DNA of 64,000 bases from Inia geoffrensis (taxonomy: Eukaryota; Chordata; Mammalia; Artiodactyla; Iniidae): contig CM070902.1 of assembly GCA_036417435.1 (NCBI GenBank), forward strand, positions 136,389,886-136,453,885, read 5' to 3'. The notes below the pieces were generated by a model, which was not told the DNA's origin, made no database searches, and saw nothing but the letters and a program-made list of their open reading frames with translations. The position numbers were made by a program, and so were the translations under genes. Positions 23,605 to 36,457 of the stretch are shown here, in pieces; the first letter of the stretch is position 1, and each line of letters opens with the position of its first letter.

Positions 23605-24065
23605 TTTGAAATAATGCCATTTGCAGAAACATGGATGCAACTAGAGATTATCATACGAAGTGAAGTAAATCAGAAAGAGAAAGACAAATACCATATGATA
23701 TCACTTACATGTGGAATCTAAAATTTGACACAAATGAACCTATCTATGAAACAGAAACAGAATCACGGATGTAGAGAACAGACTGGTGGTTGCCAAGGGG
23801 GACGGGGTTGGGGGAGGGATGGAGTGGGAGGTTGGGGTTAGCAGATGTAAGCTATTACATATAGGATGGATAAACAACAAGGTCCTACTGTATAACACAG
23901 GGAACTATATTCAATATCTTATAATAAGCCATAATGGAAAAGAATATTAAAAAAAGAAATGTATATATATATATATATATGTATAACTGAATCACTTTGC
24001 TGTACAGCAGAAATTAACACATTGTAAATCAACTATACTTCAATTAAAAAAACAAACAAAAAAAT
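23605..24065 (+). mobile_element. L1 3' UTR fragment
   Basis: GCCATTTGCAGAAACATGGA through ATACCATATGATATCACTTA and AACACATTGTAAATCAACTA, the common cetartiodactyl L1 3' end. It includes a TA tract near 23962-23982 and an A-rich tail. Confidence 0.85.
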
Positions 24066-24915
24066 CCAAAACAAAACAAAAAGCAAAAAAAAATTATTGT
24101 TGTTGAATTCCCTGGTAGTCATTTGTCTTTGACTTGCTAGAGGTGAAGTGGAGAGATTTGTGTGGAGAGGTGAGAGTTTGGAGGAGGTGTTAAAAGGAGG
24201 CTGGAGAGGAAATCAATCTTGATGTTGCTCAAGTATGTAGCAATTGCCACCTCTTTGGTTTCCATCCAGCAGTGAGACACGTGGTCAGATCAGGTGTCTG
24301 GACTAATGTGGAGCTTAGGTTCTTCAGCCTAAGCAGATCCTTGGAGGCAGCTGCAGGCCCAGCCAGGCTTAGCCAACAAAAGCTGTTAATCTGATAAATC
24401 TTGGAAGTTCAGCTCATTGTTTGGCTCAGTATAAACAAGGAGACTTTCTCAAGAATGCTAACACATTCTTCTTCAAAGAATAGGTGACTCAGTCAAGTGC
24501 CAGATAAAACGGTCTCAAAATTCTTCATGTATTGGGGTCAACATAGGACAAAAGGATAAGAAATCATTATTTTGTACAATTTTTGTTGGACTTGTTAGCC
24601 ATTTGGATTTGTTTAATCTTCCATTATGATTTTTTTCATGAATATTTGTGGAGATTTAATTGTAGAGAATCTGAAGAACTTATGAGGTCATGCTGCTCAA
24701 AAAGTTTCCAGAAGCAGTTGAATCTGAGTCTTGTATTGTGTCTTGCTCTCTGCGCAGTCATTCTGTGAAAGGCAGGAAATGGCAGTGAACTTCCCTCAAC
24801 AGGTTGTTGGAACAAGAGCCCAAGACTAGAGTCCTGTGCAGTGTGTTTTATATTTCTACTCCTTCCCCATTCTCCTGACTCTCCTAGAATTTCTTTTATT
24901 TTTTTTTAATTTTAT
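24066..24915. other. Unique sequence, no gene recognised
   Basis: No coding or repeat signal that I can name. It starts in an A-rich tail and ends in a T-rich run before the next SINE. Confidence 0.55.
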
Positions 24916-25117
24916 TTTTTTTTTGCTGTACATGGGCCTCTCACTGTTGGGGCCTCTCCCGTTGCGGAGCACAGGCTCCAGACGCGCAGTCTCAGCGGCC
25001 ATGGCTCACGGGCCCAGCCGCTCTGCGGCATGTGGGATCTTCCCAGACCGGGGCACGAACCTGTGTCCCCTGCATCGGCAGGCAGACTCTCAACCACTGC
25101 GTCACCAGGGAAGCCCC
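24916..25117 (-). mobile_element. CHR-type SINE, short form
   Basis: A minus-strand copy: T-run, GGGCCTCTCACTGTTGGGGC, ending CACCAGGGAAGCCCC. CTTTTATTTTT-like sequence on both sides is the probable target duplication. Confidence 0.93.
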
Positions 25118-25535
25118 TCTTTTATTTTTATTTTCATTTTTTTCCTGAAGTATAATTGATTTACAAAGTTTCAGGTATACAGCAAAATGATCCAGTTATA
25201 CATATATATGTAAATATATATTCTTTTCAGGTTCTTTTCCATCATAGGTTATTACAAGATATTGAATATAGTTCCCTGTGCTATACAGTAGGTCCTTGTT
25301 GCTTTTCTATTTTATATATAGTAGTGTGTATCTGTTAACCCCAAATTCAAAATTTATTCCTCTCCCACCTTTCCCCTTTGGTGACCATAAGTTTGTTTTC
25401 TGTGTGTGAGTCTATTTCTGTTTTGTAAATAAGGTCATTTGTATCTTTTTTAAGATTCCACATATAAGTGATATCATGTAATATTTGTCTTTCTCTGTCT
25501 AACTTCACTTAGAATAATAATCTCTAGATGACCCT
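25118..25535 (-). mobile_element. L1 3' end, antisense
   Basis: TCCTGAAGTATAATTGATTT, CAGCAAAATGATCCAGTTAT, CCACATATAAGTGATATCAT and TCTGTCTAACTTCACTTAGA are the antisense L1 3' UTR and ORF2 end. The SINE immediately upstream inserted at its tail. Confidence 0.87.
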
Positions 25536-26611
25536 GCTAGAATCTCTATCTGAATATGTGTTCTTTTCAAAGAAGCCAGTAGAAATGGGAACGTTCATTG
25601 ATTTGACTGACCCTCTGATACTAATCACTGTTCTGAAAGAAAAGTACTGTTCTGATGATATTACAAATAGGGTGCCTCTTAGAAAAGAATTATGAAAATT
25701 AACTTCTGATTTATGTTCTTAAATGAGGCATAAAGCAGTTCATAGTATGTTTCATTCCAAGCAAGGCTGAAGTGAAAAAGGACATGTCAGATATTATACT
25801 GTTCTCTGAGTCTTTGTGCTTTGTTTCTTTCCTTTCCCCACCAAACTACTACAAAAAGAAGCCCACGCTCCTTTCCCATTTACATGCCGACCTACAATCC
25901 GCTTTCTCCCCTAACCTTCCTAACACCCTGCATCTAGCGTTAGTGGGATGCTTACCAATCAAGTTCACTCTGTCTCCTTGTTTGTCAAGTCCAATGTGAA
26001 CAGTCTTCAGCCCTTCTCTCTCTTCTCTATCTTGATGCTATTCATACACTTCCTTCTAAAGCTCACCCCTCTGTGGCTTCCTCACAGTCTCTTCTGGTCT
26101 GCTCTAAACTTTGTACCATTATTCCTCAGTCTCCTTCTGGAAATGTTCTTGATCTTTCTTCCTCCCTCTTACTTGTTTGTGGCTCTAGTCTCCTATCATT
26201 ACATTTTATTTTAATTCTTCATAGACACCCCAAAATGGTCTAATTCATAGCCTGGGCTACATTTATCACTGTTATAATTCCCAGTACCTCTCTGTCTTGA
26301 GCGTGAGATTCCAATTTCCAGTTGTTTATATTTCCACCCATGGGGCCCTAGGCTACTCAAACTTTGTATATACCAAACCAGGCTCTTCCTACTTCTTCCA
26401 AGGCCCACTCCCCTAAATTAGCCAGTATGGCACAATACAACCATTTATATTGATGGGTGCCCAATTGCTCCTGTTAGCCCTCAGATATGTTTCTTGACTT
26501 TCACAGCAGGCTGTTTCCCAGGCTCTCCTGTCAGCTGCTTTCTGGCTTTGTTGGCCAATGTAAGGCCCTCACAAGAGATTGGAGGCGGAGTGGAAGAGAG
26601 AAACCAAGGTA

Positions 26612-26655
<44 letters not shown>

Positions 26656-27839
26656 CTTGCCAGACAATACTTAGAAAAGTTTGTGTTCTTGGTTGGACAC
26701 CATATGAAACACCCTCCCACCTTTACACTCCTCAAATCATTCCATTCTCTCCTCTCCATCCCCACTGCCACTGACTTACGTCTTCCAGTCTTCATCATTT
26801 CTCTCCTACATCTTGGTGACAGAATGGATGTCCTTTGAGTTACGTCTCCTCATGCAATCCATCCTCTATGTTGTTGCAGACTGAGCTCTCGAAGGTGATG
26901 ATCAGGTACTACTCTCCCTCTAACCTGGCTGATAGCCATCTGCAAAGGAAAATCAGTTACAAGTATCACCGTGACTTGGAGCCCATGGTTGTGTGCCTTG
27001 GCAACAACTGATTGGCCCAAGGATGTCACCTGATCTGAAGGTATCTGACCTAAAGGATATGAGAGTGTCCAGTGGCACATGAGGCAGCCTGGCTCGAGAA
27101 CTTTGTTCATTGGAAGCACCAATACTGCACCATGACTAGTCAGCCTAATTAGATCCTTTGGCAGTTTTCAGTGAGAGACAGAGACCTGGTAGAGTGAAGC
27201 AGAAGTGAAATAAACAGTAAAGGATTTAAGGAAAGCCATGCAGCATCAGAAGCAATGACACACTGAGTGTTAGCAGCAGCAGGTAGGCAGCCATGGGAGT
27301 AGCAGTTAAAAGCTCAATGGGAAGAAATGTCGGGGACAGAATCTAGAGTCAGGAAAAGGATGGCACCAGGGCTGCTGCTGGGACAGGGGAGCAGCTGTGA
27401 GCTGACTGGGGAGAAGGGACCCATGACCTGTTTGAGGAGATTACTGTACTTCTCGCTTTTCCATCTACCTTAAATAAACCTCTGTTCATAAAATGTTTCT
27501 TTTCCTCACAATCTGATTCCATCTCCATTCATCATGTGTTTCACAAAATTGCATGCTTTATTAGATTCAGCCGAGGCACTTGGAAAATTTAGGAAACATT
27601 TTCTTTGTCCTTGGGACTTTAACAGTGTAAAGCACCCCCCCTACCCCGCCACCGTGGTCTTGCCTCTATGTCTCCAGCATCGCCTGAGCAGAGCTGTTCT
27701 TCCTCAAAGGAAGTGAGTTCTTTGTAACTGGGCACCTTTTTCTCAAGACAACAACATAAACACAGGTGATTGTTCTTAATGACTAGCAGCAATTCAGCTG
27801 CAGGAGGGGTCTCATGACTGTGCCTTTGTATTTACTGCT
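25536..27839. other. Non-coding stretch, partly old repeats of uncertain family
   Basis: A pyrimidine-rich run of CTT/TCC-type sequence spans about 25850-26560 and may be an ancient repeat in antisense. A (CA)n tract of about 41 bp lies at 26613-26653. Open frames across it contain the CA repeat as Thr-His runs and are not genes. Confidence 0.5.
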
Positions 27840-28110
27840 CCAGGTGCCTGCAATGGCCTGGAAAAGGAGTTCTCTTTCATGTTACATATTTGTATTCTTT
27901 ACAGCTCAGTTGAGGTGTCAGTGAAGACTTCTCTGCCGTCATTCCTCTCCTTTACCGACCGGTCTCATCTCTCTGTTCTTCTGACACCTCTACAAGCTTA
28001 TCGTTTTGAAATCTATTGACTTGCCATTCTCTCTCCTTAGACTGAGCAGCTACAGAACTAAGATTCTAACTAGTTCATTCTTGTGTGGCTCTGCTTGGAG
28101 TACACAGAAG
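27840..28110. mobile_element. L2-like fragment (weak)
   Basis: GCCTGCAATGGCCTGGAAAA, AGTGAAGACTTCTCTGCCGT and CTCTGTTCTTCTGACACC resemble the 3' region of L2. It is strongly diverged. Confidence 0.4.
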
Positions 28111-28179
28111 GTCTGCAAGAAATTAATACATTCACTGGAGGAAAGCTTGTCCAGTTTATGGGAGGCCTCAGGGAATTGA

Positions 28180-28330
28180 TGTGGTACAGTGGAAAGAAAG
28201 CTGGAGTCAAGGTTGGGATCTGGCTCTAATTATTTGCATAATCACAAAGTATCTCAACCTCTGTGCCTGATTTTCCACCTCTAAAATCTGGTTAAAGGTT
28301 TAAGGGTTCAGCCCAGTAACTTCTGTGGTC
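28180..28330 (+). mobile_element. MIR fragment
   Basis: TGGTACAGTGGAAAGAAAGC, TCAAGGTTGGGATCTGGCTC and AACCTCTGTGCCTGATTTTC follow the MIR order from head to core. Confidence 0.65.
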
Positions 28331-29449
28331 CTTGCAATCCTGTGAATGCATTTCAAGACTGGCCTGGGACTTGTTCCCGTTGATGCCTCATCTGCACCAC
28401 ACCCATGGCCAGTGTAAAGCTGCAGGCTGCCTTGGTAGCATTACACATCTGGTTATAGAGTTCATGCCCATGGCTCTGATTGTTGTTGTTGCTTGATTTT
28501 GTGGAATGGAGAAGGGATTTGTTACTTAATATTACACAGAACCCTTTTCTACATAATCAAGGTAGGTAGGCTTCAAGATGTAGATAACATAGATTATATC
28601 AACCCAAAGGCAGATCCACAAAAAATTTTCATTTCAAATATATAAAACTATGCTCAGTAAAGGAAGCTTTGAGAGGCAAAAACTTTCAGGGCACCATGTT
28701 CAAAAAAAGTGTTTTGTTATCTACTTTTACGTATTTCAAATTCAAAGATGAGAGGGGACAGTATGTAAAATTGATTTTATTGAACATGCATGTATACCAA
28801 ATATAAAACTAGTTGAGCTGACAGATCTAGTTAGGTAAAGCTCTCTAAACAGATCCTATAAAACAGAATATTAGCAGCCATCATTTCTTACAGCCTTCTC
28901 ATCTATAACAAGACTTTTGCCATTGGCATAAGTTTGATATTGCCAGAAAACATTCTTGATACTTGAAAGTAATAGTATGAAATATAAAATGGAAAAATAT
29001 GAAATATATATTCTGAAAAAATATTTTTAAAAATCCATACTTATTTGCTTGTTCTTGGGAAGGAACATATAGAGCAGAACAAAGATCTGCAACATCCAAT
29101 TTACACATGGTCACCACATTCATTTACTTTTCAGGAACCAACTTTCTGGCAGGGAAGAAGGATGCATGACTCCTCCCTGACACCCCACCAGGAGTTACTC
29201 ATGAGTCAAATATAAGGATTTGGCTAAAGTCAGCTGACATTTCCTTGACATGTTTGCTCTCCGCCCTTACAATGACAGGCCATTACTTGAGCGATTCAGG
29301 ACCATAACTAGTCTCCTAAGATCCCCTTGTTGTCTTGTCCCATGCCTCCATCTTCTGACATGCTTTTGGGAGTTACCTCTCTGAACCCCAAGTCTCCACT
29401 GCCCGTTCATAAAGTCCAAACTTGGTCTACACAAGACTTGCACCTTGGG
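28331..29449. other. Unique sequence, no gene recognised
   Basis: AT-rich DNA downstream of LRAT. AATAAA on the minus strand at 28776-28781 could serve a long LRAT 3' UTR, but nothing else supports this. Confidence 0.5.
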
Positions 29450-29661
29450 CTTCCCTGGTGGCGCAGTGGTTGAGTCCGCCTGCCAATGCAGGGGACGCGG
29501 GTTCGAGCTCCGGTCCGGGAAGATCCCACAGGCCGTGGAACGGCTAGGCCCCTGAGCCATGGCCGCTGAGCCTGCACATCCGGAGCCTGTGGTACGCAAC
29601 GGGAGAGGCCACAATGGTGAGAGGCCCGCGTACCGCAAAAAAAAAAAAAAAAAAAAAAAAA
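29450..29661 (+). mobile_element. CHR-type SINE, short form
   Basis: GGCTTCCCTGGTGGCGCAGT head with a 25-bp poly(A) at about 29637-29661. It is flanked by AGACTTGCACC duplications (about 29433-29444 and 29662-29673). The perfect poly(A) and duplication suggest a recent insertion. Confidence 0.95.
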
Positions 29662-29673
29662 AGACTTGCACCA

Positions 29674-30130
29674 CCTGATCGCTCTCCCGGCATTTCTCCT
29701 CATCAGCCCTGCTCTGCTCTAGCCTCTGAACCACTTGCACTTGCCTGAATGCCCCATGCAGTTTCAGGCTTTCAGTCCCTGAATTAGAAAGTACCTCACT
29801 CTTCTGGGCGAGGCACAGTGGGGGCAGTTCTCGTGCATTTGCTCATGCTATCCCCAGTGTGTAGAATGTCCTGCCTCAAATCTGTCCTTTTGGAAGACTC
29901 TGATTTCCCAAGTCTCAATACAGTTCCTATAATTTTGACCTTATCCGTGAAAACGAGCCACTTCTTTTTCTGTGCCTTCAATCAGCTCTATTGCAGAACA
30001 TCTTCATACATCCTTCTGTGCATATAAGACCATCAGCTTTGAGGAGACGGTCAATGTCTCATTCATCTTTTCATCCCTAACACCTGCAGAGCACCTGATA
30101 CTTGCATTATTTCATTTTAGCCCTGGCTAG
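29674..30130 (+). mobile_element. L2-like fragment
   Basis: Blocks such as GTCTCATTCATCTTTTCATC and CACCTGCAGAGCACCTGATA match the L2 3' region, with the preceding CCTGCCTCAAATCTGTCC part. It probably continues left of the SINE. Confidence 0.5.
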
Positions 30131-30529
30131 TCCTGTTCAGCCTTTAGCGAGGCATGGCAAAGAACAAAATAAGCCACCAAAAGCTGTATCAGACACTACT
30201 GGATTATCATTTCACAAGTTAGAATAGAAATTTGCAGGACCATAAGGATGAATCTTAACTCATGAAGCCCAGAGGAATTCACTAGAGACATTAATGGCTC
30301 AGGGTTTCTTCCATAACCACAATCAAGGATGTATGCTTCTCTTGCTACCTTGTTAAGCAACTCATCAAACTGAGCACGACAAAACGAAAGCTCTCCTTTT
30401 CTCCTAGTAGTTCAACCAATTCTAGGGAATATAAACCTTCCTTCTGGTTCCCTCTTCCCACAAGTACTGGAACATGTCAGTATGAGGAGACCCCCTCTTA
30501 CTACTTCTCTGCCTGATGCTGGCACTTCC

Positions 30530-30710
30530 TCCTTCACACAGATTTTCTCTGACCCTTCAGGAAGATTTCATTTCTTCTACCCCTCATGGCACTCATAGCA
30601 CTGTGTATACTCTAATACAGGTAGTTAACAAATAATAATAATTCTAGACCATGAAATTGTAATAGGTCAGTGTCTGGCACATAATGAGAACACGAATGAT
30701 GAATTGAATC
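30530..30710 (+). mobile_element. L2 3'-end fragment
   Basis: ATTTTCTCTGACCCTTCAGG, GCACTCATAGCACTGTGTAT and GTCAGTGTCTGGCACATAAT are diverged L2 3'-end blocks in order. Confidence 0.6.
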
Positions 30711-30879
30711 TTGCTTTAACGATATGAGTCAAGACTAAATATGTTAATTCCAACTTTAAGTACTTCCCTTGGCTTTTAATGAGGGATCATGATCTTTGAA
30801 CACAGATTTAACATCACACAGTGGTTTTTGCTACCTGCAATACCAAAGTCTGCAGAAGAAGATGTTAATTATTTATGAC

Positions 30880-32580
30880 ACCATATTTTTTAAATGAGTT
30901 TATTTAAACAATTGCTACATGAGTAATATACAGTAAGTGAAAAACCACTAATACAATGGAGTTCTCATAGTGGTTGTTTTTATGTATACACACTTAAGAT
31001 AACTTTAAGTGGTTGGAATAGGCCCATAGAACACTTTATTCTGTGGTGTTTGTCATTTCATGCTTCAATTATTCAAAATATCTAAATAGAGTTTAATTAT
31101 TATTAAACTCTAACTGAATTTGTTGTAGGTAAATTAGTGGTGATGTACTAAAATCTGCTCTTAAATTTGTTTTGAGTGACTAACCCCACCTTCCTCATAC
31201 CACTCATTATGTGACTCATTGTTTTGTAATTCTTGATAGTTTATAAAGCAATTTTAATACTTGAAATGCAAGTCTAGCTTGTAGCTTACTTTTTAGAATT
31301 TGGTAATTTTGTAAAAGTACTTGCATGCTTGCTTTAACACTGCTACATCTCAACTCTGATATTAAAACAGCCTCTGTGTAATCAACTTACATGCCTGGTG
31401 GTACTAAGACACTTAAAAATGATTTCTAACAGTTATTTCCTTTGGTCCTACTTGTTTGGGTTTTATATATTGCTGAAGCATCATTCTTTTAAGGATGTAA
31501 ACTATACTGACTTAGCAATGAAATGGAACAACTGAAACAAATCTCAGGGCTTTTACAAATTATACAGTGCATTAGTAAGTTCTTTAAAATTAAACTATCC
31601 AATGACGACATACATGCAAGTTACACCACAGACACAAGGGCATAAGAAAATGGATTGAACATGCTTTTACGTTCACTTCCACCAATGCTCTATACTAACT
31701 ACACTGGTATGATGATAAAGCAATCAAGAACTAACTTAATGTGTCTCTCATCAGTCTGAGTGTATGTGGATATCTGTGTATTTAACTGGCACGTACGCAC
31801 TCCAAGTACCCGAATTACTTCAATCCTATGTTCATTTTCCTCTCAGAGTGGTTTACAGTAACTACAGTGAAAAATAAAAGGAAAAAAAAATTAATGCCAG
31901 GTTTCCTATTAAGTGAAGCCAAATCAAATCAAACTATAGCATTAGTAGCTATTTCTGCAGGAAAACACAGATTTCTATAGTTCTGGTCAGTTACTTTATC
32001 ATTAAACCTTACCTTTGCCAATATTGTTTCAAGTAATGAAGTTATTCTTGACCTATTGGAAATTATAAATAATATGTGAAAAAACTGATTTTTATTTTTT
32101 TGCCAATCATCAAACATGTTTTGAATAAGGGAAATTTTTTTTAGTTTAATATAATTTTTCAATGAAACAATATAAATTCACAATAAAGTTAGTGGTCTCA
32201 TTCAGTAAATTTTCCAATCTTCTAATTCAGGTTTAACAGAGAAGAACAATGATTACAGGAGGAAAAAAAAAAAAATAACACAAATAATCTCCTGCGGCCA
32301 TCATCTTAGGGGCTGATTTTCTTGTAATGGAGAATTCTAGCACAAGCTGTCATGTTTCCAAGATTCATAGTACTTTGAAATGGAACTGCCTGGGAAGATT
32401 CAGAAAGCCTTTGTTCTTGGGCTTACACGGTAAGCACTTTGTGTGATTCTTAATCACCTTTTTATCCAGAACGCAGTATTACAGGTCACATTTTTCTCAA
32501 CGATGCTTATACTGATTTGTGCTCTATAAATATAAACATATCTACACACAGAATACACACACTGAAATGAGGGTATGAAG
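30880..32580 (-). other. LRAT: Probable LRAT 3' UTR with candidate poly(A) signals
   Basis: Downstream of the LRAT stop the sequence stays AT-rich, repeat-poor and full of ATTTA-type motifs. AATAAA on the minus strand occurs at 32091-32096, 31035-31040 and 30899-30904, and ATTAAA at 31092-31097. The 3' UTR may end at any of these or extend further; another AATAAA lies at 28776-28781. The true end cannot be fixed from sequence alone. Confidence 0.5.
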
Positions 32581-32733
32581 TTAGCCAGCCATCCATAAGC
32601 AGAATGGAATAAAAATTGCAGGAAGGGTAGTATATGATGCCAAACCCAGACAGACAATAGATGTCAATCCCAAGACTGCCGAAGCAAGAACACTTCTCTG
32701 ATCACGAATAATTATCTTCACATTCTCACAAAA
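32581..32733 (-). CDS. LRAT: Lecithin retinol acyltransferase, coding exon 3 (residues 181-230 and stop)
   Basis: This short exon completes LRAT and is easily missed because it lies 3.7 kb from exon 2. On the minus strand a pyrimidine-rich tract and TTTTCCAG acceptor (AG at 32735-32734) precede TTT TGT GAG, which continues exon 2 in phase 0. It encodes 50 residues beginning [14 protein letters not shown] and ending PFCLWMAG, then TAA at 32583-32581. The total of 180 + 50 = 230 residues equals the usual LRAT length. Residues about 195-225 are strongly hydrophobic and form the C-terminal membrane anchor known in LRAT. From memory, the human tail has FCETVK and PFFLWMAG, so a few substitutions are present; this needs an alignment. 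Confidence 0.96.
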   Translation of the reverse strand, partial: FCENVKIIIRDQRSVLASAVLGLTSIVCLGLASYTTLPAIFIPFCLWMAG

Positions 32734-35700
32734 CTGGAAAATAAAATTTAAGAATATTAGAAAAGGTGGCTAAACCTAGGAAGAATCACATATACCAAAT
32801 AGTAGAGCTCAACTTTCCTGGCTATTTTCTATCTACCAGAAGAATTAGAATTTTTCTCATGATCTTGGAAAGAATTTAAGATGTTAATAGTTCAGTTTCT
32901 TGATTCTACATCCCATAGTAGCTGAAATGATACTTTAGGCAACTAGGTTAATACTGGCAGTTGCCTTTGTACATACACAACATTTATAGAAAACTACAGA
33001 GAATGTAACCACATAAACGTTATTCAGGATTAAAGGTTAAAGACAACATTAAACTGCCTCTCAATAACAATAACATATTCTAAAGTAAAATGAGCAAACG
33101 ATCTCTAATCTCAAGCAAATAGAATGTAGCCTATCATTATTGGTGAATTCAATTCCTACAACTCACCGATCTAAAATTTGGTGATACTTTTGATGATAAC
33201 ATTCTGATAAGTCTCAAAATCTTTAAAAAGTCTTTAGAAAGTCTAATTTTGTTGTCATATCCCATTCCCTGCCAAAATATATTAAATTCATAATCAATTA
33301 TGTGACACAAAATTGACTGCTAGAAATAAAGATAAATTAAACAGTATCCTTACCCACCCGAGGAATGCATTTTTCTAAGATGTATATTTTTTTTTCCCTA
33401 GAAAACTAATTTTTCTATGGCCTATTTCTGAGTCCTGGATCACCTTTTACTCATTTAACATATCCAGACTACCCTCTTCTCCTCCATGGGAATACTGAGG
33501 TTGTTGTGAGGACCAGATGAGATTTTTTTGCAAGAGTACTTTGTATTCGTCTGCATGCTGTATAAATATAAGGTATTACAACAATTATTATCACTGCTAG
33601 ATCTGTTGACAATTATCTCTACTTCATCAGTGTCGGGGCAGAATTCAGCAATTAATTGCTCCATTTTGCTAAGAGTTTCCTACTCATACCGGTTTTAAGC
33701 TCCTTTTCTAGACGTGTCATTGTATATGCTTTTAGGGTCTCCTACAGTGGCGTATTTAGTACTGGAGAACTAGGTTTCCAAATTCTTAATGGAATGAATG
33801 CACAAGTCCAATATATTTTAACACACTACCTTCACTGCAAGCCTGTCTCTGTACTTTTATACAGTATCTCAACAAATATGAAATTTCCTGTTGGTTATCC
33901 AGATGTCATTCTTTTTATATGTCAAACATATGATTTGTCTCTTTTTACTAAACTAACAAGACATTGGGTAACAAATACACAATCTTAAAATGATGAGGAT
34001 CAAACTGAATGAAGTTTTCAGGACAATGAGAAAAGCTGCTTGGCAAATAATGGGGAGATATACATTTAGGTAAATAAGAATGTTGTCTTGATACAGTCAT
34101 GCTTCTTTTATCTTTTTCCAATACTTTTTAATTAAGGCCAACGTAGAATCATTGTGGACTCTCTTTCCCCCAAAAGAAGACTTGCACAAGGAGCATCTTG
34201 TTTCTAATGTCCTGTTCTTGTTCATTTGGCCATCAGTCCAGGAGGTACCCCTGGTGTTGCTCCACAGTAGGAAATGTCCTCTAGGTTCTAGTTGTTAAGA
34301 AGCCTACAGGGGAACTTTTGAGCACTGAATCCCTGGAAATTAAAAGGCGTTATGTGTATTCATTTTGGCAATGCAAAGCAATATCAGCAAAGAAAAAAAA
34401 GCATAAGGAATAGTAACAGTTACTAATTAAAGGGCTTTATAGTTTATGAAATACTGAAACTGTTAACAGTAATATAAAATAGTTTAATTTTATGATTTCT
34501 AAACTTGTAAAGAGCATCACTACAAAGAAAAAAAAAAGATTCTCTTCCAGTTCACTTTCACATTAGTTGCAGTGTTTTCCTGAGGGAAAGTGCTCTTGAG
34601 AGCTTTTATAAAAACAAATTTAAGTGAGAGACAGCTTTACAACTCTCATGTTATACTGATAATAGTTATATATATGGAGAACTCAACAATCAGTCCCAGA
34701 ATTGTCATTCCTTATGTTTCCAAAAAATAGAAACCAGTCCTCCTTCAGTTCTAATGACCTACTTCTCTCAGGGCATGTTCAAAAACAGTCCTTGGAATTG
34801 GAAAATTTGGGATGGGGATTTTTTTTTTTCCCTGGGAAATCTACTCTGTGGTCAAATTGTTTATTAGACCATTCAAAGTGAAGACAAAAACTCAAGTATC
34901 ACATGAGGTGCTATGCAGCAACAGCAATTAAAGCACTTCTCTACGTCCATAAAATCTTAGTTTCCAAAGAGGAAAAACTACTCCAACTAGTTATTTATGC
35001 TGATTAAACATTTTACTACCTTTAAAAAGCATTTGTACTGTGTTTTTTGTTTTTTTGGAGAAATATATTATACAGTGCTATATGTGTCCCATGAAAGGGT
35101 AACTCCTAATTATGGGAGGGAAATACTGTTTTTCCTTAGAGAAATGATTTGCTTGGGTCCTAAGTAAATCTGACGTGTTTCCTTTTGAACGGTTTTGGAG
35201 CCAGTGTTTATAAATGTGGTGAAGTTCATTTCTAAACAGGCATGGACTGAAGCTGTGATTCTTGAATCACTGCAGAGTGCTCTAACTGTATTTTTATTTT
35301 GCTTAGAAAATAATCCCTAGATCGAGAGTGTTGTGGCTTTATAAACAATCTGTAAGGAGTTTTATACACAGATGTATACAAGCACTATACGTTCATGATC
35401 TGCGACAGGAGAGAAAGATTTTCACAAATGGGTCAAAAAATTAAGATGTGGAGCAATAAAAAATTGGTTATATGGACTTAGATTCTTTTGGTACCCAAAT
35501 ATCTAAACATGAAGAATATAATCTGAAGCTCATTACGTGATTGCCCAGGTTTTCACTGTGAAGGGTGCGCACTAACAATACCTCGGCTTAAAATTTGATT
35601 TTTACAAGTTAAGAGGTTTCAAAAGGCAATAAAAATCCATTGCTTTTCCTTTGCGTTTGTAGCTAATTTAATCATCTTACATTCTAACAGTTTTTCCCCT

Positions 35701-36457
35701 CTTTTTATAGTACCCATAAAATTACCTTCCAACATTTAATGGCTCTTCTTGAAAGCCAATTGTTTTGATCTCTGGGGGACCCAGAAACAATGTAACCCAC
35801 CTGTGGGGCTGGTGTGTAAAGGATGCTTAACAATGCGGAAGTCTAGATGGGAATTAAAGCCAACACAGAAGGAATGCAGAATACCAAGGAAAAGACTTCT
35901 CTGAAGCTCAGCCACAGGAGTAATGGATCTACCAGGGAGGTCTTCTTAACGGAAAATTTGGCAGTTTATCTTAAGCAAAGGGAATTCACTCTGTGCAGCT
36001 TATAGATGGGGAAAACAGCATGCTTCCTTGTTTTAAAGGCACAACAATTTGTACTATACAGTGTTACGGGTTAAATATGAACTCTAGACACCTTCCTTCC
36101 AACTGCAATTCTTGGGTAAAGTTGCAAGCACACGGCGACAGATTTTCTGTGACCCTCCCAGTCACCTGCCCATTGTCATTTCAACTACGCTGGATGGACA
36201 CCCTGATGACTTCTGCAGCAATAACTGGGCAGCTCTCTGGCATCGCTGGTAGCGGTACTGCATTGCCACACTCTTTCATTGTGCGTTTCGAGATATCCTG
36301 CAAGGCACATCGCCGTTTATTTATTTGGCTTCCCTGACGAACACCAGAGGGTTCGTTACTAAGTCTAGAACTCAATCCCCTGCTCGCAGGGGATAGGAAA
36401 GGTTAGGGATGGGAGGGGGCGTCCCCACCGAGCCCACCGGGGAGTCACACGTGGTAC
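32734..36457 (-). other. LRAT: LRAT intron 2
   Basis: A GT-AG intron of 3724 bp separates the two coding exons. It is AT-rich and nearly free of young transposons, in contrast to the rest of the window. The only repeat I suspect is a MIR-like segment near 33.48-33.61 kb. Several short ORFs on both strands (for example 33656-33988 and 35993-36337) have no recognisable domain and are probably chance frames. Confidence 0.9.
33470..33610 (+). mobile_element. MIR-like fragment within LRAT intron 2 (weak)
   Basis: GAGGTTGTTGTGAGGACCAG, then TATAAATATAAGGTATTACA and AATTATTATCACTGC resemble the 3' half of MIR. Confidence 0.45.

Noticed and set aside
26487..26838. ORFs with Thr-His and Cys-Val runs
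   Set aside because: They are translations of the (CA)n microsatellite at 26613-26653.
1..30000. Exons of the neighbouring RBM46 gene
   Set aside because: Human synteny would place it beyond the LRAT 3' side, but I found no RNA-recognition-motif sequence in the window. It probably lies left of position 1.
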